From Planctomycetota bacterium (lineage in GTDB: Bacteria; Planctomycetota; J058; JAJDCQ01): a stretch of DNA of 64,000 bases. The position numbers and the translations under genes are program-made. Shown piece after piece: positions 33,485 through 42,450 of the stretch. Within the stretch, counting starts at the first letter, position 1, and every line of letters starts with the position of its first letter. Where the stretch lies: NCBI GenBank assembly GCA_029260755.1, contig JAJDCQ010000043.1, positions 62,001 to 126,000 on the forward strand, given 5' to 3'. The notes under the pieces were generated by a model. It searched no databases and was not told the origin of the DNA. It worked only from the letters and a program-made list of their open reading frames with translations.

Positions 33485-34420
33485 ATGACGGAGCGCGTCA
33501 CGGAGCGGAGCGCGGTCGTGTCGATCGACGGTCGGGTCGTGCCGAGCGACCGGGCGGTCGTCTCGGTCTACGACCACGGGTTCCTCTTCGGCGACAGCGT
33601 TTACGACGTCGTCCGCACCCACCGGGGAACCCCGTTCGCGACCGACGCGCATCTCGAGCGCCTCGCCCGCTCGGCCGATGGGATCGGGCTCGCGATTCCG
33701 TGGTCGGGCGACGAGCTCAAGGACGCCGTCGCGGTGACGCTCGCCGCCGGCTCCTGGGAGGGCGACTCGGCCGTCCGGGTGGTCGTCACCCGCGGCTCGG
33801 GGCCGATCGACATCTCACCCGACGGATGCGACGAGCCACGCCTGATCGCGATCGCCTTCCCGATGCCGCGCTACTCCGATGCGGCCTACCGCGACGGGAT
33901 CGAGCTCGCGATCGTCAATCGGATGCGCAACCCGACCCGGTCGCTCGACCCGAGCATCAAGAGCGGCAACTACCTCAACAGCGTCCTCGCGCTCCGCGAG
34001 GCGAGGCGGGCGGGCGCCGCCGACGCGGTCATGCTGAACGAGCACGGGCGGCTCACCGAGTGCACGACCAGCAACCTCTTCTTCGCCCACGAGGGAGCGC
34101 TCCGGACGCCGGCCCTGCGCTGCGGCATCCTCGCCGGCGTCACCCGCGGCCTCGTCCTCCAGATCGCGGCGGAGGCCGGCGTCGAGGTCGTCGAGGGCGA
34201 CTTCTCGGTCGACGACCTCGAGGCGGCGAGCGAGGCGTTCATCACGAGCACGACGAAGGACATCCTCCCGGTCGCGCGGATCGGCGACCGGACGGTGTCG
34301 GAGCGGCCCGGGCCGATCACGCGGCGCCTCGCCGAGCTCTACGCGACCCGGATCGACGACCTCGTCGCCGCGGAGCGCGAGGACTGGACGGAGCGGCTGC
34401 AGCGGGCCGCGACGCGATGA
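33485..34420 (+). CDS. Class IV aminotransferase (branched-chain / D-amino acid type)
   Basis: Protein of 311 residues, fold-type IV PLP enzyme. It shows YDHGFLFGDSVYDVVRT, the PLP Lys159 in IKSGNYLNSVLA, VMLNEHGRLTECTTSNLFF (PLP-phosphate and Glu contacts), CGILAGVTRG and AFITSTTKDILPV. This set is shared by IlvE-like transaminases and D-Ala aminotransferases; the exact substrate is not decided by sequence. GAAAGGAG ribosome-binding site before the ATG. Its stop overlaps the next start in ATGA, so the glutaredoxin-like gene is translationally coupled. Confidence 0.88.
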   Translation: MTERVTERSAVVSIDGRVVPSDRAVVSVYDHGFLFGDSVYDVVRTHRGTPFATDAHLERLARSADGIGLAIPWSGDELKDAVAVTLAAGSWEGDSAVRVVVTRGSGPIDISPDGCDEPRLIAIAFPMPRYSDAAYRDGIELAIVNRMRNPTRSLDPSIKSGNYLNSVLALREARRAGAADAVMLNEHGRLTECTTSNLFFAHEGALRTPALRCGILAGVTRGLVLQIAAEAGVEVVEGDFSVDDLEAASEAFITSTTKDILPVARIGDRTVSERPGPITRRLAELYATRIDDLVAAEREDWTERLQRAATR

Positions 34421-34683
34421 GCGGGGACGGCACCGACGTCCCCGACGTCACGATCATCAGCGCCGATGACTGTCCCCTCTGCGACCACGCCCTCGACGCC
34501 GCGCGAGATGTCGCGACGCGGCTCCCGTTCACGTTGACGGTGACGAAGGCGCAGGACGGGACGCCCGAGCGGTTGCGCGTCCCGATCGTCCTCGTCGACG
34601 GGCGCGAGCGCATGTTCGGCCGCGTCGGCGCGGTCCTGCTCGAGCGCGAGATCCGCGCGGCGCGAAAGGCGCGGCGAGGCTAG
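34417..34683 (+). CDS. Glutaredoxin-like (DUF836-type) thiol protein
   Basis: An 88-residue thioredoxin-fold protein starting in an ATGA overlap with the aminotransferase. It has a CxxC motif at the usual place (VTIISADDCPLCDHALDAA), a conserved cis-Pro segment (RLRVPIVLVDGRERMFGRV) and a closing helix. Small glutaredoxin-like proteins of this kind reduce disulfides or bind glutathione; partner unknown. Here both Cys codons are ordinary, in contrast to the UGA-containing thioredoxin folds elsewhere in the window. Confidence 0.75.
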   Translation: MSGDGTDVPDVTIISADDCPLCDHALDAARDVATRLPFTLTVTKAQDGTPERLRVPIVLVDGRERMFGRVGAVLLEREIRAARKARRG

Positions 34684-34721
34684 AGGCCCGGCCGGAAACG
34701 CCAGATCTCTAGTGGAATCCG

Positions 34722-34806
34722 AGGGGTCAGGTCCAGGATTCACACCAGAGGGGCCAGGTCACACCAGCGGCAGACTCGCTGGTGTGATTCCTGGACCTGA
34801 CCCCTT
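34722..34806. repeat. Palindromic repeat C (GGGGTCAGGTCCAGGA type)
   Basis: Outer arms 34722-34748 and 34779-34806 are inverted copies (AGGGGTCAGGTCCAGG...CCTGGACCTGACCCCT) with one mismatch. An inner perfect hairpin TCACACCAGCG-N7-CGCTGGTGTGA lies at 34759-34787. The left arm motif is partly duplicated, so two alternative folds are possible. Between convergent genes; could act as a bidirectional terminator or be a REP element. Confidence 0.8.
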
Positions 34807-34814
34807 CGATGGGC

Positions 34815-37184
34815 TCAGCGCCCTTCGGCGGCTCGGAGCGACGCGGCGACGCGGAATCCGCTGGTCGCCGTCCGTCCGCGCGCGATCCGGTGCATGTTCC
34901 CGAACGTGCAGAGCCACGGCTCGTTGAACCACGAGCCGCCGCGGCACATCGGTTCGCCGTCGGCCGGGCCGACCGGATCGATGACCGGCTCCGGGCCGTA
35001 GGAAAAGCTGCCGTCGTCGACCCACTCCCACGCGTTGCCGATGACGTCGAACAGACCGAACCGGTTCGGCGGGTAGCTCCCCACCGGTGAAGCGAACTCG
35101 TGGCCGTCGAGCACGAGGTCGTCCCTCTGTGACTCGCCCGTGTTCGCGTGCTCGTGGCGCGCGGCATCGGGGCCCCATGGGACGTCTCGGGTCGACCCGG
35201 CCCGGGCGGCGTGCTCCCACTCGGCGCCGGTCGGGAGACGGTAGGCGCCCGGGACGCCGACGCGCTCGCCGAGCGAGGCGGCGAACTCGCGCGCCTCGTC
35301 CCGCGAGAGCTGGATGGCGGGACGGTCGTCCTCGTCCGCGGTCCGGGCGTGGGCCGGGAACGGCGGCGACCGGAACTCGGGATCGAACGCCCGGAGCTCG
35401 GCGTTGGTCGCCTCGGTCGCGGCGATGTAGAACCCGCGCGAGATCGTCACCTCGTAGCGGACGGCGCCGTCGTCCTCGCGATGAACGAAGCGGCCCGGCG
35501 GGATCAAGACCATCCGGATGCCGACCTCGTTCCGGAACCAGAGGGGCGCGCCCGCCTCGTGAGCGAACGAGACCTGTCGAGGGCTCGGGCGCCACCACGT
35601 GTCGGCGGGGATCACCGGCCGCGCCGGCTCGGTCTCGTGGTAGATCGCGTCCGTCTCCCAGAGGGTGAGGTTCCCCGCCGCGTCGGTCGCCTCGACGCGG
35701 ATCGGGTTCCGGCCGACCTCGGGGAGGGTGACCTCGACCCGGAACGCGCGCCCCTCGACCACGGCCGCCGCGCCGTTGCAGGCGACGCGGCAGCCGTCCT
35801 CGCCGAGACGGCCGGCGATCACGATGGTCCGGTCATCGCCCCAGAGCTCGAGGGGCGGCGGCGGGTCGATCGTGATGCGCGGCGCGACCGGGTCGTGGAC
35901 GATCACGAGCTCCACGCCGCGATCGGAGCCCGCGCCCGCCATCACGACGTCGACCGCGTTGGCTCCCGCGACGAGCGCGACCTCGGTCGTGAACGTGCGG
36001 TCCTCCCCCAGCTCGACGTGGCGGCCGGCGACGGTCAACACGACCGGGACCTGCGACGGGCCGGCCACGCGACCCCGGACCGTGATCGAGGCGGCCGGCG
36101 TGATCAGCTCATCACGCGGTTCGACGATGACGAGCCGGACGGGCCCGTCCACAGCGGGCGTCGTCCGGCCGCCGTCGGACGGCGCGGCCCCTCGGCTCAG
36201 TCCGAGCGCGATGGCGATGCCGCCGGAGAGCAGGACGACCGCGGCGACCGCGGCGAGGGCGACGCCGATGGCGCGCGAGGCGCTCGGTCGGGCGAGGCGC
36301 TCGAGCTGCTCCGCGAGCGCCTCGGCCGACGCGGTCCGGTCGGCGGGGTCCCTGGCGAGGCAGCCCCGCAGGAGCTCGACCCAGCCGCGCGGGGGCGGCG
36401 GCGCGCCCGGCGGGGGCTCGAACCCGCGGTGCCGGACGATCCCCGCGATCACGGTGATCGCCGAGTCGCCGGGAAACGCCGGCTTCCGATAGACGACCTC
36501 GTGAAGGATCGCGCCGAGCGCCCAGACGTCGGTCGCCGGGCCGACGGGGGCCTCGGCGTCGACCTGCTCGGGCGCCATGTAGAGGACCGTGCCGACGACC
36601 TCGTCGACCTGGGTGAGGCGGCCGTCGCGCGTCAGGTCGAGGGCGAGGCCGAAGTCGGCCAGGTGAGGCTCGCCGTCGGCGTCGATGAGGATGTTCTCCG
36701 GTTTCACGTCCCGGTGGACGATTCCCTCGGCGTGGGCGTAGTGCAGGGCGCGGGCGACCCGCGCCGCGATCCGCGCGGCGGCGCGGAGATCGAGCGACCC
36801 CGCGGCGAACCGCTCGCGCAGGTTCGCTCCGCCCTCGACCAGCTCCATCACGATGAACGGGCGGCCCTCGTTCGAGGCGCCGACATCGTGAACCGGGACG
36901 ATGTTCGGATGGCGGAGCCGGGCGACCGCCTGCGCCTCGCGCCGGAACCGCGCCCGGGCCCGCTCGGCGCGCGGGCCGGTGGCTGCGAGCAGCTTCACGG
37001 CGACGAGTCGCCGCAGCTCGGGGTCGAACGCGCGGTAGACCGTCCCCATGGCGCCGGCGCCGAGCGACCCGAGGAGGAGGTAGCGCCCGAGGCGGCGCCC
37101 GGCGGCGCGGGCTTCGCCGACCTCGCGGGCGAGGTCGGCGGGGAGGGATTCGGCGGTCGGATCGGGCTCCATCGAGATGCCCAT
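34815..37184 (-). CDS. Ser/Thr protein kinase fused to FGE-sulfatase-like domain (paralogue 1)
   Basis: Protein of 789 residues. Kinase about 35-300: LGAGAMGTVYRAFD, VAVKLL, IVHRDVKPENIL, LADFGLALDL and YMAPEQV. Transmembrane helix near 303-330 (VALAAVAAVVLLSGGIAIAL). Then beta-rich repeats (VVLTVAGRHVELGEDRTF) and a C-terminal formylglycine-generating-enzyme fold: MVLIPPGRFV, ISRGFYIAATEATNAELRAF, GAYRLPTGAEWEHAARAGST, PNRFGLFDVIGNAWEWVDDG and RGGSWFN. In such kinases this domain is usually thought to bind ligand, not to make formylglycine. The ATG at 37184 precedes GISMEPD; another lies at 37172. It is 37 bp after the next kinase stop. Confidence 0.92.
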   Translation of the reverse strand: MGISMEPDPTAESLPADLAREVGEARAAGRRLGRYLLLGSLGAGAMGTVYRAFDPELRRLVAVKLLAATGPRAERARARFRREAQAVARLRHPNIVPVHDVGASNEGRPFIVMELVEGGANLRERFAAGSLDLRAAARIAARVARALHYAHAEGIVHRDVKPENILIDADGEPHLADFGLALDLTRDGRLTQVDEVVGTVLYMAPEQVDAEAPVGPATDVWALGAILHEVVYRKPAFPGDSAITVIAGIVRHRGFEPPPGAPPPPRGWVELLRGCLARDPADRTASAEALAEQLERLARPSASRAIGVALAAVAAVVLLSGGIAIALGLSRGAAPSDGGRTTPAVDGPVRLVIVEPRDELITPAASITVRGRVAGPSQVPVVLTVAGRHVELGEDRTFTTEVALVAGANAVDVVMAGAGSDRGVELVIVHDPVAPRITIDPPPPLELWGDDRTIVIAGRLGEDGCRVACNGAAAVVEGRAFRVEVTLPEVGRNPIRVEATDAAGNLTLWETDAIYHETEPARPVIPADTWWRPSPRQVSFAHEAGAPLWFRNEVGIRMVLIPPGRFVHREDDGAVRYEVTISRGFYIAATEATNAELRAFDPEFRSPPFPAHARTADEDDRPAIQLSRDEAREFAASLGERVGVPGAYRLPTGAEWEHAARAGSTRDVPWGPDAARHEHANTGESQRDDLVLDGHEFASPVGSYPPNRFGLFDVIGNAWEWVDDGSFSYGPEPVIDPVGPADGEPMCRGGSWFNEPWLCTFGNMHRIARGRTATSGFRVAASLRAAEGR

Positions 37185-37221
37185 TGAGACCGCCGGCGGC
37201 GACCGGGGCAACAGGGCGGGC

Positions 37222-39495
37222 TCAGCGCGGGGCGGCGCCGAGCGAGGCGGCGACGCGGAAGCCGGTGGTGGCGCTCTGGAGCTGGCCGGAGTGGCGCTCG
37301 GCGAGGTGCGCCTTTCGCGCCGGGCCGAACCAGGATCCGCCTCGCGCGCTCGAGGCGTCGTCGCCATCGTCGACCCACTCCCACGCGTTACCGATCACGT
37401 CGAAGAGACCGAAGCGATTCGGCGGGAAGCTGCCGACCGGCGAGGCGTGCTCGAAGCCGTCGGCGCCGCCGGCGCCGTCGAGGCCGCCGGTGTTGGCGCG
37501 CTCGGCGATCGTCGCGCCGTCCTCCCACGGGAGCGAGCCGGTCGACCCGGCGCGGGCGGCGAGCTCCCACTCGGCGCTCGTCGGGAGGCGGTAGGCGCCC
37601 GGGACGCCGTGACGTTCGCCGAGCCACGCCGCGAACGCGCGGGCCCGCGCGCGAGAGATCTCGTTCGCCGGACGGTCATCCTCGTCGGCGGTCGTGACGT
37701 GGGGCGGGAGGGGGCGCGCCCGGTAGGCGGGGTCGAACGCGCGGAGCTCGGCGTTGGTCGTCTCGGTCGCCGCGACGTAGAAGCCGTCCGCGATGGTGAT
37801 GCGCGGGCGGGACGCGCCGGCGGCGTCGAGCGGGACGAACGAGCCGGGCGGGATCAGGACCATCCGGACGCCCACCTCGTTCCGGAACCAGAGGGGCGCG
37901 CCGGCGTCGATCGCGAAGCGGACCTGCTCGAAGCTCGGCGCCCACCAGGTCCCCTCGGGGATGATGGGACGCTCGGGCTCTCGGTCGAGGAGGATCGCGT
38001 CGGCCTCCCAGCGGGTGGCGTTCCCGGCCGGGTCGATCGCCTCGATCGCGATCGGGTTGCGGCCGGGACGATCGAGCGGCCGCTCGGCCCGGAACGACCG
38101 CCCTTCGATGCTGACCTCGGCGCCGTCGCAACGGAGCTCGCAGCCGTCCTCGTCGAGCGTCCCGACGATCACGACGTTCGGCTTCGCCGGCCACGCCGCG
38201 AGGCGCGGCACCGGGTCGAAGGCCAGCCGCGGCGGCTCCCGGTCGCGGATGATCTCGAGCCGGATGAAGCCTCCGCCGGCGAGGACGACGTCGATCTCGT
38301 TCGGCCCGTCGACGAGGGCGACCTCCACGGCGAACGCCCGATCGGCGTCGAGCTCGACTCGCTCGCTCGCGACCATGACGAGCGCCGGAGCGTCGGGAGG
38401 GCCGGCGACGCGGCCGCGGACGGCCACGCGATCCGCCGCGGTGACGAGGCCGTCGGCGGGCTCGGCGAGCTCGATCGCGAGGCGCGCTCCGACGGCCACG
38501 TCGGTGGCGGCGCCGGTCGGAGTCGGGGCGGGGCCGCCACGGGTGGCGGCGAGCCCCGCGGCCGCCGTCGCCGCGAGGAGCGCCGCGCCGAGGGCGATCG
38601 CGGCCGCACGCGGCCGGCGCTCCGTCGCGAGCCCTTCGAGCGCGGTCGCGAGCGCCTCCGCGTCGGGGAATCGGTCGGCCGGGTCCTTGGTGAGGCAGCG
38701 GCCGAGGAGGGTCACCCACGCCGCCGGCACGCCGTCCGGCGCGTCGTAGCTCCGGTGACGGATGATCGCCGAGATCACCGCCATGGCCGAGTCGCCTCGG
38801 AACGCGGGGCGGCCGATGAGCGCCTCGTGGAGGATCGCGCCGAGCGCCCAGATGTCGGTCGCCGGACTGATCGGGGCCTCGCCGGTGACCTGCTCGGGGG
38901 CCATGTAGAGGACGGTGCCGACGACCTCGTTCTCCTGGGTGAGGCGGCCGTCGCGGGTCAGGTCGAGGGCGAGACCGAAGTCGGCGAGGTGGGGCTCGCC
39001 GGCCTCGTCGATGAGGATGTTCTCGGGTTTCACGTCGCGGTGGACGATGCCCTGGCCGTGCGCGTGATGGAGGGCGCGGGCGACGCGCGCCCCGATCCGC
39101 GCGATCGACGCCCGGTCGAGACGACCCCCGTCGAGGCGAGCTCGCAGGCTCGCGCCGGCGATCAGGTCCATCACGATGAACGGCCGGTCCTGGCTCGAGC
39201 TGCCGACGTCGTGAATCGGGACGATGCTCTCGTGACGCAGCTTCGCGACCGCCTGCGCCTCGCGCCGGAAGCGCGCCCGGGCGCGGTCGGCGCGCGGGCC
39301 GGTCGCGCCGAGGAGCTTGACGGCGACGAGCCGGCGAAGCGCGGGGTCGAACGCGCGGAAGACGGTCCCCATCGCGCCGGCGCCCAGAGGCTCGAGGAGC
39401 AGGTAGCGGCCGAGCTGCCGTCCGGCGGCGCGCGCCGCGTCGACCTGGCGGGTCAGCTCGGGCGAGAGCGCGTCGGGGCTCGGAGACGCGTCCAT
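37222..39495 (-). CDS. Ser/Thr protein kinase fused to FGE-sulfatase-like domain (paralogue 2)
   Basis: Protein of 757 residues with the same architecture and close similarity to its downstream neighbour: LGAGAMGTVFRAFD, VAVKLLGATGPRADRARARF, IVHRDVKPENIL, LADFGLALDL and YMAPEQV, one transmembrane helix near 294-318, beta repeats, and an FGE-like domain ending WEWVDDG...ARGGSWFG...GFRVAASLG. The shared blocks run the length of both proteins, so this is a tandem gene duplication. Differences concentrate in the beta repeats and FGE loops, as expected if ligand specificity diverged. ATG at 39495. Confidence 0.92.
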   Translation of the reverse strand: MDASPSPDALSPELTRQVDAARAAGRQLGRYLLLEPLGAGAMGTVFRAFDPALRRLVAVKLLGATGPRADRARARFRREAQAVAKLRHESIVPIHDVGSSSQDRPFIVMDLIAGASLRARLDGGRLDRASIARIGARVARALHHAHGQGIVHRDVKPENILIDEAGEPHLADFGLALDLTRDGRLTQENEVVGTVLYMAPEQVTGEAPISPATDIWALGAILHEALIGRPAFRGDSAMAVISAIIRHRSYDAPDGVPAAWVTLLGRCLTKDPADRFPDAEALATALEGLATERRPRAAAIALGAALLAATAAAGLAATRGGPAPTPTGAATDVAVGARLAIELAEPADGLVTAADRVAVRGRVAGPPDAPALVMVASERVELDADRAFAVEVALVDGPNEIDVVLAGGGFIRLEIIRDREPPRLAFDPVPRLAAWPAKPNVVIVGTLDEDGCELRCDGAEVSIEGRSFRAERPLDRPGRNPIAIEAIDPAGNATRWEADAILLDREPERPIIPEGTWWAPSFEQVRFAIDAGAPLWFRNEVGVRMVLIPPGSFVPLDAAGASRPRITIADGFYVAATETTNAELRAFDPAYRARPLPPHVTTADEDDRPANEISRARARAFAAWLGERHGVPGAYRLPTSAEWELAARAGSTGSLPWEDGATIAERANTGGLDGAGGADGFEHASPVGSFPPNRFGLFDVIGNAWEWVDDGDDASSARGGSWFGPARKAHLAERHSGQLQSATTGFRVAASLGAAPR

Positions 39496-39578
39496 GACCG
39501 TCCATTGAAGTCGCGACCCGCGCGGAGGACAACCGACCGGAGTCTGGCCAGGGCCGTTTCGGGCGACGACGTCGGTTC

Positions 39579-40586
39579 CTACGCCCCGAGCGCCGCCAGC
39601 CGCTGCGCCAGGTCGACCACTCGGTTGCTGTAGCCCCACTCGTTGTCGTACCAGGCGACGACCCGGAGGAGCCTCTTCTCGGTCACCTGGGTGAGGAGGC
39701 TGTCGAAGATGCACGAGTGGGTGTTGCGGATGATGTCCGAGGACACGATCGGCTCGGTGCTGAACTCGAGGATTCCCTTCATCGGGCCTTCGGCCGCGGC
39801 GCGGACGACCGCGTTCACCTCGTCGACGGTCGCGTCGCGGTTGAGCTCGGCGACGAGGTCGACGGCCGAGCCGTCGGGGATCGGCACGCGGGTCGCCAGA
39901 CCGTCGAGGCGGCCCTTGAGCGCCGGCAGCACCGTCCCGACGGCCTTCGCCGCGCCCGTGGTCGTCGGGATGATGTTCTCGGCGGCGGCGCGGCTCCGGC
40001 GGAGGTCCTTGTGGTCGGGCACCTCGGCCAGGCGCTGGTCGTTGGTGTAGGCGTGGATCGTGTTCATCAGCCCCTTCTCGATCCCGAAGCTCTCGTGGAG
40101 CACCTTCGCGAGCGGGGCGAGGCAGTTGGTCGTGCACGAGGCGTTCGAGACGAGCCGGACCTCGGGCGAGAGCGCCTCGTCGTTGACGCCGAGGACGATC
40201 GTCGCGTCGAGCGGATCGTTCGGCGGCACGGTCAGGATCACCCGCGGCGCTCCGGCGGCGCGGTGCTTCTCGAGCGCCTCGCGCGTCTTGAAGACGCCCG
40301 TCGACTCGACGACGAGGTCGACCCCGAGCTCCTTCCAGGGGAGCTCGGCCGGGTTGCGGATCGAGGTGAGGCGCGCCTCGGTCTCCTCGACCCGGAGGAT
40401 CCCGTCGGCGAGCTCGACCTTCTTGTCGAGCCGGCCCATCACGGTGTCGTAACGCAGCAGGTAGGCGAGGGCGACGGGGTCGGCGACATCGTTGACGCCG
40501 ACGACCTCCACGTCGGGCCGCTCGAGGCAGATGCGGAAGACGCACCGCCCGATCCGACCGAACCCGTTGATTCCGATCTTGATCAC
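39579..40586 (-). CDS. gapA: Glyceraldehyde-3-phosphate dehydrogenase
   Basis: Glycolytic GAPDH of 335 residues: NAD loop INGFGRIGRCVFR, catalytic Cys151 in SNASCTTNCLAPL, general-base His in NTIHAYTNDQR, LRRSRAAAENIIPTTTGAAKAV and the closing WYDNEWGYSNRVVDL. All catalytic and phosphate-binding segments are canonical. It follows the Cys-less paralogue by 14 bp in the same direction, so the two are co-transcribed. Confidence 0.97.
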   Translation of the reverse strand: MIKIGINGFGRIGRCVFRICLERPDVEVVGVNDVADPVALAYLLRYDTVMGRLDKKVELADGILRVEETEARLTSIRNPAELPWKELGVDLVVESTGVFKTREALEKHRAAGAPRVILTVPPNDPLDATIVLGVNDEALSPEVRLVSNASCTTNCLAPLAKVLHESFGIEKGLMNTIHAYTNDQRLAEVPDHKDLRRSRAAAENIIPTTTGAAKAVGTVLPALKGRLDGLATRVPIPDGSAVDLVAELNRDATVDEVNAVVRAAAEGPMKGILEFSTEPIVSSDIIRNTHSCIFDSLLTQVTEKRLLRVVAWYDNEWGYSNRVVDLAQRLAALGA

Positions 40587-40600
40587 GGTAGCTCTCCCGC

Positions 40601-41617
40601 TCAGAGGGTCGCGGCCAGGCGCTCGATCAGGTCGACGACCCGACTCGCGTAGCCCCAGCCGTTGTCGTACCAGGTGAGCGTCTTGACCATGTTCCCCGAG
40701 AGCACCCGCGTCATCTGCGAGTCGAACACGCCCGAGTGGGAGTTGCCGATCACGTCGCGGCTCACGACCGGCTGACTGCAGAACTCGAGCACGCCCTTCA
40801 TGCGGCTGTTCGCCGCGCTGTAGAACGCCCCGTTCACCTCGTCGGCCGACACCGGGCGCTTCATGATCGTCGTCAGATCGAGGACGCTCCCGTCGGGAAC
40901 CGGCACGTTGAGCATCATGCCGCCGAGCTTACCCTCGAGGTGGGGCAGGAGGTGCTCGGCGATCCGCACCGCGTAGGTCGCCGACGGGATGATGTTCTCC
41001 GCCGCCGCGCGCGACCGACGGATCTCGCGGTGCGGCACGTCGGCCAGGTGGAGCTCGCTCGTGTAGGCGTGGATCGCGGTGAGCGAGCCTCGCTCGATCC
41101 CGAACGCGTCGTCGAGCACCTTGAGGACCGGCCCGAGCGTGTTCGAGGTGACCGACGCGTTCGAGACGATCTTCGTCGTCCGATCGATCGAGTCGTCGTT
41201 GACGCCGACGCAGTAGACCGAGTCGGTCGGGCCTTCGGGCGGGTGGGTCAGGATCACCCGCCGCGCGCCCGCCTCGAGGTGCCGCTCGAGGTCGGCGGGC
41301 TGGCGGTACTTGCCGCTCGCCTCGAGGACGATGTCGACGTCGTAGTCGCGCCACCTCACCGCGCCCGGCTCGCGCGCCTGCACGACGGGGATCGCGCGGC
41401 CGCCGACGAACATGTGGTCGTCGCTGTAGGTGACCTCCTCGCCGAACCGCCCGTAGGTCGAGTCGAAGTTGAGGAGGTAGACGAGGTTCTCCATCTCGGC
41501 GACGTCGGCGATGCACCGGACGTCGATCCGCCCGAGCGCCTTGCGGCCGTAGAGAACCCGGAACACGTTGCGTCCCAGCCGGCCGAAGCCGTGGAACCCG
41601 ATCCGGACGACGGACAT
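40601..41617 (-). CDS. GAPDH paralogue lacking the catalytic cysteine
   Basis: This 338-residue protein aligns with GAPDH end to end: IGFHGFGRLGRNVFRVLYG, the SRAAAENIIPSATYAVR and PVPDGSVLDLT segments, and WYDNGWGYASRVVDLIE. The active-site block reads SNASVTSNTLGPVL, so the nucleophilic Cys is Val156 and the second Cys is Thr; the active-site His (AIHAYTSEL) remains. Thioester chemistry is therefore impossible. The frame is intact and the ribosome-binding site good (GGAGG, 5 nt before ATG 41617), so it is expressed and under selection, not decaying. Possible roles are a NAD-binding regulator, a subunit of mixed GAPDH tetramers, or a different reaction. First gene of a two-gene operon with gapA. 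Confidence 0.9.
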   Translation of the reverse strand: MSVVRIGFHGFGRLGRNVFRVLYGRKALGRIDVRCIADVAEMENLVYLLNFDSTYGRFGEEVTYSDDHMFVGGRAIPVVQAREPGAVRWRDYDVDIVLEASGKYRQPADLERHLEAGARRVILTHPPEGPTDSVYCVGVNDDSIDRTTKIVSNASVTSNTLGPVLKVLDDAFGIERGSLTAIHAYTSELHLADVPHREIRRSRAAAENIIPSATYAVRIAEHLLPHLEGKLGGMMLNVPVPDGSVLDLTTIMKRPVSADEVNGAFYSAANSRMKGVLEFCSQPVVSRDVIGNSHSGVFDSQMTRVLSGNMVKTLTWYDNGWGYASRVVDLIERLAATL

Positions 41618-41856
41618 GAAGCCTCCGAGGGGGCGCGAGCCAGCGCCCGGGGGATGGCGAGCGAACACGACCGGTGTCCGCGACGACACCATTGGTGCCC
41701 GAACCACCCCGGAACGGACAAGGGCCAGAGGGCAGGCGTTTGTTCGTGCCCGACTCCGCGGACGCCTCGGGTTGCCGCCGGAACCGGGGGCGGTTAGGCT
41801 CGCGCGCCTCGCTCTTCGCGTTCCGCCCGCCCCCGCCGCCGTCCCTCGGAGCAACC

Positions 41857-42450
41857 ATGGCTTTCGTGTCGATCGACGTCGAGGCGTCCGGCCCCGTGCC
41901 CGGCCTCTTCAACCTGGTCTCGATCGGGGCGACGATCGTTCGCCGGCGCGAGGACAAGTGGGCGCTCGACCCCGAGGACTTCTACGTCGAGCTCAAGCCG
42001 TGCTTCCCGGGCTTCGACCCCGACGCGATGAAGATCCATGGGATCCCGCGCGAGCACCTCGAGGAGACCGGCGTCGAGCCGAAGGAGGCGATGACGCGGC
42101 TGCGCGAGTGGTCGCTCGAGCGGCACGGCTCCGAGCCGGGCCGCCCCGTCTTCGTCGGGCACAACGCGCTCTTCGACTGGTCCTACATCAACTACTACTT
42201 CGTCTACACCGGCGTGAAGAACCCCTATGGCTACGACGGCCTCGACACCAAGGCGCTCGCGATGGGCACCCTCGGGATCCCCTGGAACGACTGCCGCAAG
42301 AACATCCTCGAGCGGCTCCTCCCGATCCCGAAGCACGACGACGCCGAGGCCCACAAGGCCGACTACGACGCGCGCTACCAGGCGGAGATCCTGCGGGCGC
42401 TCCTCGGGCGTCTCGACGAGCGCCGGGCGAAGGAGAAGGCCGACTCCTGA
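41857..42450 (+). CDS. DEDD-family 3'-5' exonuclease
   Basis: A 197-residue RNase-T/DnaQ-like nuclease. The four metal-binding acids are visible: SIDVEASGP (DxE), FVGHNALFDWSYI (Asp) and the AEAHKADYDARYQAEIL block giving the H...D of the DEDDh type. It would trim 3' ends of DNA or RNA, or proofread. The ATG at 41857 follows CGGAG; the open frame to 41674 adds only low-complexity residues. Its stop directly abuts the stop of the convergent kinase gene. The upstream gap has a GGTGTC-N6-GACACC palindrome (41673-41690), shared with the divergent GAPDH-like operon. Confidence 0.85.
   Translation: MAFVSIDVEASGPVPGLFNLVSIGATIVRRREDKWALDPEDFYVELKPCFPGFDPDAMKIHGIPREHLEETGVEPKEAMTRLREWSLERHGSEPGRPVFVGHNALFDWSYINYYFVYTGVKNPYGYDGLDTKALAMGTLGIPWNDCRKNILERLLPIPKHDDAEAHKADYDARYQAEILRALLGRLDERRAKEKADS

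Noticed and set aside
34815..39495. FGE domains as active formylglycine-generating enzymes
   Set aside because: No sulfatase gene is nearby, and the domain is outside the membrane behind a kinase; the ligand-binding use known for kinase-FGE fusions fits better.
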